Positions 43,348 to 55,445 of a stretch of DNA of 64,000 nt are shown here, piece after piece. The position numbers were made by a program, and so were the translations under genes. The notes below the pieces were generated by a model that saw only the letters and a list, made by a program, of their open reading frames with translations, was not told the origin of the DNA and searched no databases. Position 1 is the first letter of the stretch; each line of letters begins with the position of its first letter. Origin of the DNA: Marsupella aquatica (Eukaryota > Marchantiophyta); contig OZ316895.1 of NCBI GenBank assembly GCA_973895155.1, positions 2,976,001 to 3,040,000 on the forward strand, in the 5' to 3' direction.

Positions 43348-46300
43348 CAAGAAGCCTTAAAGGGTGAGTAGCAAGCCCAAACTCTAAGCACTCTCGTAAA
43401 AAAATTGCAGAAACAAAGAAAATGGCAAAAAAGTGGCCAAAAATACTATCTGTTTTTTGACAAAATTATAAAACAAACTGAAAGTATTAAAATGACACAT
43501 TTTTTTCACCATCTCCTAATTACAAAATGATCTCAACTTACTTTTGATAAAATTACTACCTATAATTTTACTATGCCATTTTAGCAATTTTTACCAAAAC
43601 ATGATTTGTATTTTTAACAAACAATCAAATTACCTCCATAATTCATTAGACTTGGGAAAAATTCAAATTCATAAAATATGATCTCTTTTTGACTCTCCAA
43701 CATGCGCCCCTTCACTCTTTGAGGAAGACTTTTCAATGGAAGATGATATCTCCACAAATTCACCACCTACGCTTCTAGATGTACCCGTTTTGATCCAAAT
43801 CAGATCACTCAATGGCTCCTCTTTTACTCTCAACCTGGCTCTCAACATGCCTGAGTTTGATTTGTTAGGCAACATCTGAATTTCACAAACATATTGACCC
43901 AACTGGGCTCCCCCAACCTCTTCTTGGGGACCTCTTCCAAATTCTTATTCTTCCCCTTCAAGTTAATTTCTTGATATTGATTGGCTTCCAATCTCAACCA
44001 AATGATGCAAGTGTGCCCGGGTGACCTTCTTGTGATGATCCTTTCCTTGCCGGAATTATTTTCAGCCTCAGTAGGTCTTCTTGTGTCCCCGCTTGTGTCA
44101 GCGCTCTTACACCTTCCTGGAATTTGAGAGATGTCAGACGACCATATTCACTCTCTCCCTTGGTGCTTGTTGCAACGCTTGACCTTTCCAAAATGCACAA
44201 AAATCTGGTTTTGAGATAGGACTTAGTGTTTTTAGAAACTTGTTACAACCGGTCTTCATGAATTCATGAATTCATGAGTCCGCTTTCTCAACTGTCCACT
44301 ATCTTGAAGACCCTTGAGTCGGACACCCAAATTAACACTAGTCTCAACCACATGGGATAGAACTTAACGCCCGGGGAGGCTAGTGCTCTCAAATGAGTGA
44401 GAAGAACTTAATGTAGACAAAACACACAAAAGAGCAAAAACCCTTTAACTTGAAACAAATGAAATAACATGTTTTCATGAATAGAGGACGCCTATTTGTA
44501 CTTAATTGGTCCTTTCTCTAATTTAAATGAATAAGAAATGCTTAAATCATTTTTCAATATATAATTAAGCCAATCCTTTCATGACATAGATGAACAAGTC
44601 AAGGAAAAAGTTGAAAAAATTATATTTCCAAAAGTTTTTTATGACACAACACTTTATTAATTAGTCTTCTTGGCTACTAGGTGGTATCTTAGTCCTTTGA
44701 CTTTTTGGCTTGTTGGGCAACTTAGGGCTTCTTTGGGCCTTTTCCCTTCCCCATACGGGTATAGCGACGGAGACAGGAAACAGGTAAACATGAATTTTTT
44801 TTCCTGTTTTTAATATGCTGTTACTAGAAAAAAATCACTGTTACCAGGAAAAATGATAATTTAAAAATGTCTCCAAAAACATGTTATTTCCAAAAAAAAT
44901 TAACAATGTAACATTTTTGGCTAACTTTGGGCACTAGCAAAAAAAATTGGTTGACTGAATAAAATTTTCTTTTTTTTTCTTCCATTTTCACCCATTTTCA
45001 CCCATTTTCCTGTTACCAGTTTTTTTTCCTGTTACCAGTTTCTGTTATTGAATCCTGTTTACTGTTTGCTGTCTTTTGTAAACACCTCTCCCCATACCTC
45101 CCTTTACTAGATTGCTCAATTATTAATCTCACAATATTGTTTGGACCATGCAATCCAGTTTACTTGGAGAAATAAATCATTTTTAGGTTTGCATTCCCAC
45201 GTTTCATGAGGATAAACATTGGCATTAAAAACCCATATGTTTTTGCCCAGTAGTAAAACCCCATGTGTTTTTGCCCACCAAGATACGTACTTCCATGACT
45301 CATGATTGGAGAGTTTGTCTTGTTGACCTAGTGTTTCCATATGCTTTTTGGAATATTGGCATTTGGAGCACTTTTTGCTTTTATTTCACCATATTTTTTG
45401 CATTTCTTGAGATTGAGTGGTTTGTTTTTATCCCCTTTTCTTTCACTTTTGAAGTCTTTCTTTTGGCTATTCTGGAGATTCTCTCCCTAAGATACCTTAT
45501 TCTCTTTCATGAATTCATGAAGGGGCTACCACCTGGGAAACTGAGAAACCAAAAGCTTCATGAATTCATGAAGCCCAAAACTGGTTGTGACAAAATACAA
45601 AGGGCAAAGACTGTGTTGCAAGCTCAATGACCTACAAAGGGCGAGGGTAGCCAATTGGCTATGGCAAAGGAGGCTGCAGCCTGGAGAGGGCTATTGGCCC
45701 TCACTTAAGCTCAAATCGCATCAAGGTGCTGTCATCAGCTGCCGATTGAGGTCCGGCCTAATTTATGGTCTGGGAACGACTGCTAATCTCTGCTGTCGCC
45801 TTCAAAATCCTGAAGCTGAAATTTTGAATTCCTGGTTTGATGTTGATGCTTTGATTGCTGGATTTCACCTGAGTGTTGGACTTTGATTTCTCAGATTTCA
45901 AAGAGAACTATCGAGCTTGGGGGAACTAACTGGAGGGAGCTAGGAGGATCAGGTAGCTTCTTTCAGGTGAGAACCCGGCTTCATGATTTCATGAAGCCAG
46001 GTGGCTGCCCAAATCAAACTCGATGTACATTTTGATATTGGTATGGATCAAGAGAGTGAGGAGGACGTGAAGCGCACCAGAGTAGAGGGTGCAACAGAAG
46101 ATGTAACTATTGAGCTAGCTCGGATTGAAGCAAGGATCTTCTAGAAGTGGAGAGGAGGTTAGAGAAGCCTTAGATTAGTTGAGTTGCATTGTATTTAGAG
46201 ATTTAGTGGACTTAGATGCACACCTACAATGGATAGTGGCATTCTACTTAAGATTTTGAGTTTGCACAAACTCAGATGAAAGACCGTAAATTTTATGTTT

Positions 46301-46750
46301 GTAATTAAGTATGGATTTGTTATTTTTGGTAATTGTGAAAATGATGTTGAAAATATCGCAAGATTTTCATTGAAAGAATTATAATAGCAAAGTTCACAAA
46401 ACATGTTTCATTTTTATATGTTTTTTTAATGCACTTTTGGAAAAATCATGAAAATCTTGAAAAAGGAATTCGGGCCTTGGACTCATCCCTTAAGGCTCCA
46501 TGTTAGTTTCTCAAGACACCGTGCTATTTTGCAGGTTTTGCAGTTGTAGTGCGAGTAGAGTTATTTAGCAATGTGTGATTATTTGTATATGGATTACTCA
46601 TTCCTGTTTGGCTACGGCTTAGTTCTAGTTAACCCTTAGTTAACCCTTGTGGGTTTTAGGGGGAGACCTGGTTTGGTGATTGTCTAGAACTTCCCGCTGA
46701 CTATTCCATATGGTACCATTTAGTTTAGTCCCCAAGACAAGAGTCAAGCG
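43348..46750. other. 3.4-kb non-coding interval between pol and the right LTR
   Basis: It is unusually long for copia. It contains AT-rich DNA, the CCTGTTACCAGTTT repeats near 45010-45040, several TTCATGAATTCATGAA palindromes and a short acidic frame near 46040-46140 (DQESEEDVKRTRVEGATED). No gene is recognised. Confidence 0.5.
44255..45998. repeat. TTCATGAATTCATGAA palindrome family, four copies
   Basis: Located at 44255-44277 (extended), 45507-45522, 45556-45575 (GCTTCATGAATTCATGAAGC) and 45978-45998 (variant with GATTTC centre). All lie inside the pol-to-LTR interval. Confidence 0.75.
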
Positions 46751-46768
46751 GGGAGTCAAGGGGGAGTT
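46751..46768 (+). promoter_or_regulatory. Polypurine tract of the copia element
   Basis: GGGAGTCAAGGGGGAGTT immediately upstream of the right LTR. The preceding purine runs (AAGCGGGGAGTCAAGGGGGAG) are typical of plus-strand priming sites. Confidence 0.75.
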
Positions 46769-47111
46769 TGTTAGATATTGCTCTAGTCTTGTGACTCATG
46801 AGCTAACCACAGTTAGTCTAACTCGGGTTAGGACTTAGCTAATGTTAGCGGTAGTGCTATTGTGTATATAGCCAGGGCTGATTCCAGACCCTAGTGGAAC
46901 TTAGGCTCATTGTTACGGAGCTAGTTGAGAGATAGGGAGAGTTTGTGCTGTGGATGCTTGGTATGGCCGGTCGGCCTAGAGTGCAGTAAAGCTCTTGTGT
47001 GTTCCCGTGGATGTAGCCTCATGTGGAGGTGAACCACGTATCTCTCTGTGTCGACTATTGTGCGTTGGATGGTTCATGGGCTTGCCGTTACGAATGTCGT
47101 CTATGCTCAAC
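46769..47111 (+). repeat. Right LTR of Ty1/copia element
   Basis: It starts TGTTAGATATTGCTC and ends GCTCAAC, lacking the final A of the left LTR. About nine substitutions separate it from 14240-14582. Confidence 0.9.
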
Positions 47112-49147
47112 TTACAATTGTGTGTTGACTAGATGTTGCACATATGCATGCTAAATTGGACTAACAATGGTTTATTCAACTATGCACAGTCATTTCAAAG
47201 TGCAATGGAATGAAGATTGTGCCATCATATTCGTTGCTTGACATTTTACAGCAGAAGTTCCAAACTTCATGTGAGAATCTTGTGGATTATTGTGGAAGTG
47301 TTCGGGGAAGTGTTGAAATGTGGTTATGATATTCCTGTCCATGTTGACCTATTTTCAAGATAATTACAAAGTTGAAAGTGTGGTGGATCAAATATCAGGT
47401 CCGATTTCACATAATGAAGCCATTGCAGAGTAATCTAAGGTTTCTAAAGCATTGCTCATAATTGCTATGACAAGTTTGATAATAATTTGTTCCTTTATGC
47501 CCCATTATATAGATTTATGATTATTTCAAGAATTAAGTGAAGTATAACAAAAAAAAAAACAAGAAGTGTAACTGCATACACTGGCAGCCCACCAGGGAAG
47601 ACAAAACCTGGATGACCAGAAGGGAAGACAAAACCTGGATGACCAGAAGGAAAGAGCCAGGGAGAGATTCTACTGTACTGATACTTATGTTAACAGTGCA
47701 AAAAATAATTAAATAGAAACCAATTGGCAGTGAAAGTATGAGATTCCAAATAAGGTGGGTTGGAGTTATACGGGGCAGTTTCTGGAAATGGTAAGTAAAA
47801 TAAATTCCAGACACTACAGCCTGGAAAAACCAATATTGGGAAAAATGCCCCACAAAAGGGTGTTTGGCAAATAAGTACAGTAGTAAACACATGTTTTTAA
47901 GTTACTTTGCACTTGCTTTCTTTTTCTTTGTTTGGTTTGTGTCATCTTTGGACCTCTTTTTCTTTGGACCACGTTTTCTTGCCTTTCATTGTACTTCGAT
48001 TTTTTCCTGGTATATAAACTTTGGTGACTTGCCTTTCCTACTAAAAAAAGGAACCCAGATAACGTTTTGTTTGGAAAACACTAAAATGGCCACTTGCAAA
48101 GTCTCGAAGCAAGTTAGAATAACTTGTTCACAACCAGCAACCAAGTACCAGCTGGCTGCATACCTCCTTTGTCTTATTAAATACCACTACGATGTTGGTA
48201 CGGGACCACATCCGTGAGGAATAAGCCACTGCAATGAAAAACAGGCCCTTTGTCACTTGTAGGGTGTTACACGACACATCTCCAGTAGCTTTCTAAAACA
48301 GAATATAACTGCGCTTGCCTCAGAACTGTGGACGCCACCTGGCGTGGCCCAATAGTCACTAGACTTATGTAGTTATGTTACTAGGTTGAAAGGTAGGCCC
48401 AGGTTTTCTACTTTCCTACTGGAATGAAAATATTCCTATTTCCCCTTCACCCCAGCACGTGCTGCCGTTTGGATTTTTTGTGATAAGTATACAACATAAA
48501 AACAAGGAGTTCTGAACCAGTCAAGTGAGTACACATGATTAAAAAAAATTGAACCCTTATTCTGACTATATAAGTTCTGAGAAATATTTTGCAAGATGTG
48601 TTCAAACAACCATATTCTTACTGGCACAAATGGTCCATTAGCCATGAAAGTAAAGCCCCATGGAATTTTTCTTTTTTTATGATGCCATGATGGCGAAGGT
48701 AGTGGCCTGTTTGTTTCTTTTGGAGATGGAAACCTCATTCATCACGGACATGTGACGTACAAGCGCACAGAGCACGAGGAAGGCAGTGGCCTGTAACCTG
48801 TTGCACCCCCCCCCCTCCCCCCTCTACGTCCCTCATGGAGATGAATCTTTGGTGTAATTAGCAATGCAATTCTACTCTTTACAATCTACTCCTTAGAGGG
48901 CACAAGATCGAATTTTTTGGTATATCTAGACTATATTTGTGAGTAGGGGTTATACGGTCGTCTCCAAGATCCTTGTCAGACTTAGCTGCACCTAACAAGC
49001 CCTGGACAGCATGCGTGAATTGTTGGGCATGGGTGTTCCTACGAGGGCGTTAAATACACTCATGTTGTGCATCACTTGGACATGGGACGACCTTGTCTCC
49101 ACTTAGGAATGTTGGTTCACGGAAAACTTACGATATATATATATAGC
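47112..49147. other. Stretch without a recognised gene
   Basis: AT-rich. It has a 26-bp tandem duplication (AAGACAAAACCTGGATGACC, 47597-47650), a poly-A run at 47549 and a poly-C run at 48806. Open frames here lack coding character. Confidence 0.5.
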
Positions 49148-50450
49148 TCAATACCCGTGCGTTGCACAAAAGATGTCGTGACGGCCAAGATGTCGTTGAG
49201 AACAAAAGAGGTCATGTCGGCCAAGAGGTTGTTGAGAAGAAAGATGTCGTGTCGCCCAAGAAATTTTTGAGAACAAAAGATGTCGTGTCGGCAAGATGTT
49301 GATGATAAACAAAATATGTCGTGTCGGCCAAGATGTCGTTGAGAACAAAAGATGTCGTGTCGACTAAGATGTCATGTCGGCCAAGATTTGGTTGAGAAAA
49401 AAGATGTAGTGTCGACCAAGAGGTTGTTGAGAAAAAAAGTTGTATTGGCCAAGAGGTCGTTGAGAAAAATGATGTCGTGTTGGCCAAGATCTCATTGATA
49501 AAAAAGATGTCGTGTGACCGGCCAAGAAATCATGGAGATAAAGGATCTTGTGTTGGCAAAGAAGTCGTTGAGAAAAAAGATGTCATGTCGGCCAAGACGT
49601 CGTTGAGAGAAAATATGTTGTGTCGGGCAAGACATCATTGTGAAAAAAGAGTCGTGTCGGCCAAGACATCGTTGAGAAAACAGATGTCGTGTTGGCCAAG
49701 ACGTCATTGAGGAAATATCAGTGCATTGCACAAAAGATGTCGTGTCGCCCAAGATGTTGTTATCTGAAAGATGTCATGAAGTAAAAAGATGTCGTTAAGA
49801 AAAAAGAAGTCATTTTTCCAAAGATGTCATTATGTGAAAGATGGCGTTAAGAAAAAGGTGTCATTTTGCCAAACTAAGTGATTGTGAAGTAAAAGATGTT
49901 ATAAATAAAAAGATGTCATTTCACCCAATATGTCATTAATATGTGAAAGATGGCTCAATACCCGTGCGTTGCACAAAAGATGTCATTAAGAAAAAATATG
50001 TTGTGTTGCCAAAGATGTTGTCATGAAAAAAGGTGATGTTGCCAACAATTTTGTTAAGTAAAAACATGTTGTGTTGTCAAAGATTTTTTTAAGAAAAAAG
50101 ATGTCATGTTGCCAAAGATGTCGTTAAGAAAAAAGATGTCATGTTGCCAAAGAAGTTGTTAATATGTGAAAGATGTTGTGAAGTAAAAAGATGTCATTAA
50201 GAACTATGATGTCGTGATGCCAAAGGTGTCGTGAAGAAAAAATGTTCTTATGTGAAAAATGTTGTGAAGTAAAAGATGTCGTTGCACCAAAGATGTCTTT
50301 ATGTCCAAGATGTTGTCAGGTAAAGATGATGTTTTACGAAAGATGTTATTAAGTATTTTTTTGTTAAGTACAAAATGGTTGATAAGTAAAGGGATGTCAT
50401 TAGACAAAGATGTAAGTTGTGAAGTAAAAGATGTTCTTAAGTACAATTGA
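49148..50450 (-). repeat. Inverted counterpart minisatellite with Helitron-like hairpin motifs
   Basis: About thirty imperfect units of GATGTCGTGTCGGCCAAGA plus TGTCGTTGAGAAAAA, the reverse complement of the 13040-13660 unit. AATACCCGTGCGTTGCAC occurs at 49151 and again near 49957, and a diverged version near 49722. Read on the minus strand this is a hairpin followed by GGGTATTGAGCTA, like a Helitron 3' end, but the last bases are CTAT rather than CTAG. The far end becomes AT-rich and irregular. Confidence 0.7.
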
Positions 50451-50510
50451 AAATATTGCTAGTAAACCATGTTAAGTAAAAAAAGTTGTTAAGTTGTTGC
50501 CACTTTTTTG

Positions 50511-51060
50511 CCACCCCTTGCATCCTGAAGCCCCATTGATAACCCCAAAGTTTTTGTTACTTTAAGCTTTTTACTTAAATGTTACCATGGCTGCTTACTT
50601 GGCTTTGGCCGCCCCAATGCCGAGCGGGATGCCAAGACCCCTTGGGATAATGACATGGCTTGGCTGACTTTTCAACAACTCTTCACTACCCCTTGCATCT
50701 TAGAACCCCATTGGGCCCAAAGTTTTGGCTACCTTAGAGTTCTTACTTAAAGTCGCCGCAATAGCTTAATTGGCATTGGCCGCCCCAATGTCAAGACCCC
50801 CTCGGGTAACGGAGCAGCTTGGCTGACTTTTCAACGGCCCTTTCCCTACCCTTGCATATATCTTGGAACCCCATCAGTAACCCCAATTTTTTTGGTTACT
50901 TTAAGCTTAGTTTGCTTAAAGTTGACCGTGGCCGCTTACTTGGCTGTGGCCGCCCCAATGCCAATTCCCCTTGGGGCAACGGCACGACTCAGCCCACTTT
51001 TCAACAAAACAATTTGCCTACCCCTTGCATGGAACCCCTTTGGTAACCTCATCCAAGTTT
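50511..51060. repeat. Diverged ~165-175-bp tandem repeats
   Basis: Three to four copies, each with CCTTGCATMTTRGAACCCC, TTACTTTAAGCTT and GGCTTTGGCCGCCCCAATG. No gene is seen here. Confidence 0.7.
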
Positions 51061-54000
51061 ACTCGGCTCCTTACTCGCCAATACCATGCCCCCCTGGGGT
51101 GGTGGTGTGGTTTGCAGCACTTTCCAACATTGGAGGACCTGCCACCCCCGGACCAACTTTGGTCCAGATATTTTGGCCCCCACCCCATGCCTCTTCCTGT
51201 GCTAAACAAAGTGGCAAGACATAACAACAACTGAGGGGTTGTTGGGGAGTTGGAACCCGGGGCAAGATTGAGTTAGGTTGGGGATGGGACCTTGGGGTCT
51301 CGGGTTTCATTCCACCCCGGGATGTTGGGTCTAGCATTTTTTACAACATTATTTTTTTGTTTTTGGCTAGTGTGACAAATGTCAGCCTCTCAAAGGAAGG
51401 AAATGCTAGGAGTATTCTTCAACAATTTTTCTTGAATTATATCTTCTTCATCAGATATCCCTAGATTGACGTACAACGGTTAGATTTTGGCAAATGGGGT
51501 CCATGATTTGGTGGGAGAGTGGCCAATGGTATGCAAAGAATCTAGCAATTTTTTGGCAAAAGTGACGGAAAAAGTGGTGAACATATTTTGGGGAGGTGGA
51601 ATTTGGCAAAAGTTTGCACCTAAAAACTACGTTGTTTGGATGAGGCCAGGGCCAGGGTAGTCTCAGGAGTCATCATCCCTTCCTCTTCACTCTCCCTCAT
51701 CGCTCTCCCTCTTCTAGCTATTGGGTAATGGGTATTGCTCCTCTTCACACTCCCTCTTCTTGCCATTGGGTAGTTGTTGTTGCTTAAAAGTACTCATTAA
51801 ATGCCTGGAGCCCTTATAAGCTCACATAGGTTGGAATAGAGAGCTCTAAACTCCAAAAGGAAAGAAGCTACGCTCTTCCCTCTCTCTTAAAAATTGTACT
51901 CTGATGGCACAATTGTACCTCCTTTTACAGGACCTCTATCCCCTTTGTACCTTGTACCTGGGGCTCCTAAGAGTAATGAGCTCATATGCTGTACCTGAAG
52001 GTACAATAGTACCTGTCTTGTGCATCTTTGTGTACTTGTTTTGTGCACACCAAGCCCTGTACCAGGTTTTCTCGCGTTCCCTTTTTTTTTCCCTTATTGG
52101 TTCTATATTTACAGGTTTCAATTATTCTCACCCAAAAGTACACTCCAAATTTGAATGACGACCAAGCCATTTTTTGGCTCAACTGTGTATTATAGTTTAG
52201 GATATTTAAACATATAATCCATCCTATGGATATTTTCCGTGAACCAACCAAAAGTAAGTTTTCTTGAAAGGCACGAAAGCTACTGTACTGGATACATTTT
52301 AATAGGAACAATTCTTGGTTTCACAGGTGGGTCATAACGAATTAATGGACACCGGTCATAAGCAGGATTTGCCAGGTGCCACTGGTCTTAGCCAATGGCC
52401 ATATATTTCACCGTACAGCACGTTGAGAAGGGAAAAGTTTCAATGTGCTAGGAAATGCCAGAAACGTGACCTTTCCAAGTAGATTCATTGGTAGTTTCGA
52501 TTAAGTTCCACTAGCCTGACTATCCTGTCCTTGAAAGAAAATAGAATTGAAGAAAAAATCACAAATCTATACTCTTTTCCCTTATCTTTGTATACCTATT
52601 TTCTGTGCACCTTTTAGATTTATCTTATTGAGAGTTATCATACATTTTGTCCTTATTTGAGCTAAGGGCTAGAGGTTTCGCTCTAGACCATAGCCCTTAA
52701 AAGCTTCTATTATCCATTATATAGTAAGATACTACTAACCTGAGTCCTTTTCTTCCAATTTGATGGTCTGCGATTTTTCTCTTTGTATATTTAGGTGCTT
52801 TCTTGGAGAAATGCGCTTAACTAGTGATTTCTCTCTTTTATTTAGTCAATTTATTTCTGGAGAAGAATGGGTGTAAAGATTTGGTTCACCACTTTAGGAA
52901 GATTCTCATTTGCTTTTAGAAAAAAAAATTAAAACCTAATAAGCCTAAGTTTTTTTTTTCCAGAATATTATGGGCAATGAGAACCACTCAAAACTCGAGC
53001 TAAAGCTCTCATTTTGGGGGCATTCTATCCCATAATGTCATTTAAACTAGATATGACCATAGACATAAAGGCAAGAATAATGATTAAAATAAAACTGCCA
53101 CCATCCTCGTTTTCCATTGCTTCCAACTTTGGTTACATCCCCAAAGTCACAGTCTAGGAACTTCACTCTAGACCAGAGGCTCTGAAGAGTGACTTTTGAT
53201 AATAATTATATAGTTAGATTACAATGAGACCACTAAACCCTACTCATCAGTTGCAATAGATCAGTTAATGTCATAAATTAACCACATTGCAGATACTGGT
53301 AAGTGCAGCCTAATGAAAACTTTGCACTTATCACAATCCTGAGAAGTGCAATTCTTCCATATAAGTGTAATTCTTCCCTATTCTTGCACTCTCACCTGCA
53401 CTTATCAAGAATGTGCAACCTCAATGAGTGCAATGTATACTCTAAATTATTGCAGTAGCTGGTAGGTGCAACTTCTAAGCATGTCACAATCACTGAGAGG
53501 TGAAATGTTTACAACATTTAGCATCCAACAAGAAATGTACTTATGGTCTGTCCAATCATAACCTATACATGTTCTATTCCTGGAAGGTTATTGCACCAAA
53601 TACACTTCAAGGTAATTGTGCATCAAAATGTGACAATATATGATGTATTATGTCACTCCATATCATGATACACCTAAATATTCTGTTTAAATTAATACAC
53701 CGTATTCTAATATGTATGTGGCTGCTGGTTTTTGATGCGCAGTTACCTCCTCACACCAATTACCAGCATCTAGAAGGAACACACTCCTTGATCTAAAAGA
53801 ATAGTCTGGTATGTAAATCAGTTTAAGTGTCAATCTAGAACATACAACACTCATTGATATAAAAGAACAGTTTATATATCACTGCCAAATGGCAGAAAAG
53901 CCGAAGCAGGAGACAGGATCTCCGCAGCCGAATGAAGGGGGGAAATGGAGGGAAAAGGCACCAAGAAGAAAATTTGGTATGGAACATCAGTTTGAGTGTC

Positions 54001-55445
54001 ACCTCACAAAGTACACCAAAAATATTGGTTTTGGGAGTGCAATTATGGCCAGGTGGAATGATTGTGTGCTTTTTGGACCCCTCTGGTTACAATCATTTCT
54101 CAGTCTCTGATTCTTCATTCTGCCGTCTATCCTATTCTCCAAGATTAGTGGTTCTGTACGGTGGGCAGATGATTGATTGATGATCCTGTCCACCAGAGTG
54201 GCAGGAGAAACAAACGACTTTCACGACGTATCTTCGTACCCACTCTCACTGTACTGACTCGAAGCGTCATAGCGAGGGAGCTGCTGCCCTCGGTGAACAA
54301 CAATGGTCTTCCAATCTGTCACCTGTGGTTCTCGTGATTTCTGAATCAATAAAAATAATTGAAGAACTCTCAGAGACGAACAAAAAATTGATCTTTGAGA
54401 AACGAGTTCCTGAAGGAGATTAAAGAACTGTTGCAGAAAAACAAAAACTCTTCCCATCCGGCCCCACAATTGATGCAAGTGGTGTTTTGGACTTCTGGTG
54501 AACGTGGGACTAGAGCAAACGGTGCCTGGGGCAAGCATACCGAAGATTCTGCACCAGGTCATACCTTCCACTCAGGTTGGTGAGGTACTGAGATGCCAGC
54601 AGACAGCCGCCAAGAGTCCTTGTTTATTGATCACTTTCGCTTATACTTTCCAGCAAAGACGATTGTTACCGGTACTACTGCGCCTGAACAGTGCTGTGCA
54701 ATGCGGTCGTCGCTCCTCAACTTCTAATTATAGTGGTCTCTCGGCAATTGCAGACAGCGCGAGTAGTCGTTGCTATTGATTAGGATTCTCATCCTTTTTT
54801 AACATTCATTGATGAGCGATCCAAAGCTCAATATTTGTAACCCTTCTATTTAGATTAAAAGTCGAGAGAATAGCGTGGGAAATTGATGAAAGTGGTGAAC
54901 AGTGCTTTGATCAGTACTTGAGAATGTGAAAAACATGACAAAACGGTCTGACAGCCATCGTTTGAATTCTCTTGACAGAGAGACTCATAGTACACGGAGG
55001 CGTGGAGGATCGCAATGTGGCATCTTCGATTTTGGGAGAGAAATTGATCTGTTCGACTCTTACCCTATATATGCTGCATGTTGTTGTCCCTAAATCGTCA
55101 ACCTAATGTCCTCGAGCGGTGAAAATTTGAGCTCTTACACACGATCCACAAGCCGTTTTGGGGTCTTGCAGAGTGAGTCAGGGAAGCGAAAACATTTCAG
55201 GATGTAAAGAGTGGAAGACCAAAACTTCTCATACAGACTCGTTTGATGTGAACCACTGCCTCCAGGGGCCTATGCACCATGCAACTTGTTCGGCAAGCAA
55301 CGTCCATAAGAGATGACTCGATCATGGAAGCTTTTCATACCGTCGCAGATAGTATCGAATTCGGCATAAAGATTGCCCCAAAGAGTTAGTTAAGGAAGTA
55401 CATACTACAGTCTGTGAGTTAGTAGCTTTGTTCTTGGGATTTCAC
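51061..55445. other. Long stretch without a supported gene
   Basis: Several short frames exist, including one at 53889 (MAEKPKQETGSPQPNEGG, ending near a possible GTATGG donor) and overlapping frames at 54395-54779. None has a recognisable domain or a convincing spliced partner. A diverged copy of the 10787-11035 repeat lies at about 53627-53725. The last few hundred bases should hold the lipase promoter. Confidence 0.4.

Larger units (their letters stand above)
14240..47111 (+). mobile_element. Copia LTR pair enclosing ~33 kb with nested elements
   Basis: Two direct LTRs, a primer-binding site at the left (14586) and a polypurine tract at the right (46751), with a gag-pol in the correct orientation between them. 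The interior is far too long for a copia element because other mobile units lie between the leader and gag. Nested insertion is the simplest reading. The alternative is two independent LTR insertions; the absence of a matching target duplication leaves this open. Confidence 0.6.

Noticed and set aside
54395-54779. Frames with IPKILHQ, recalling some glycosyltransferases
   Set aside because: Only seven residues match; no DxD or other family features.
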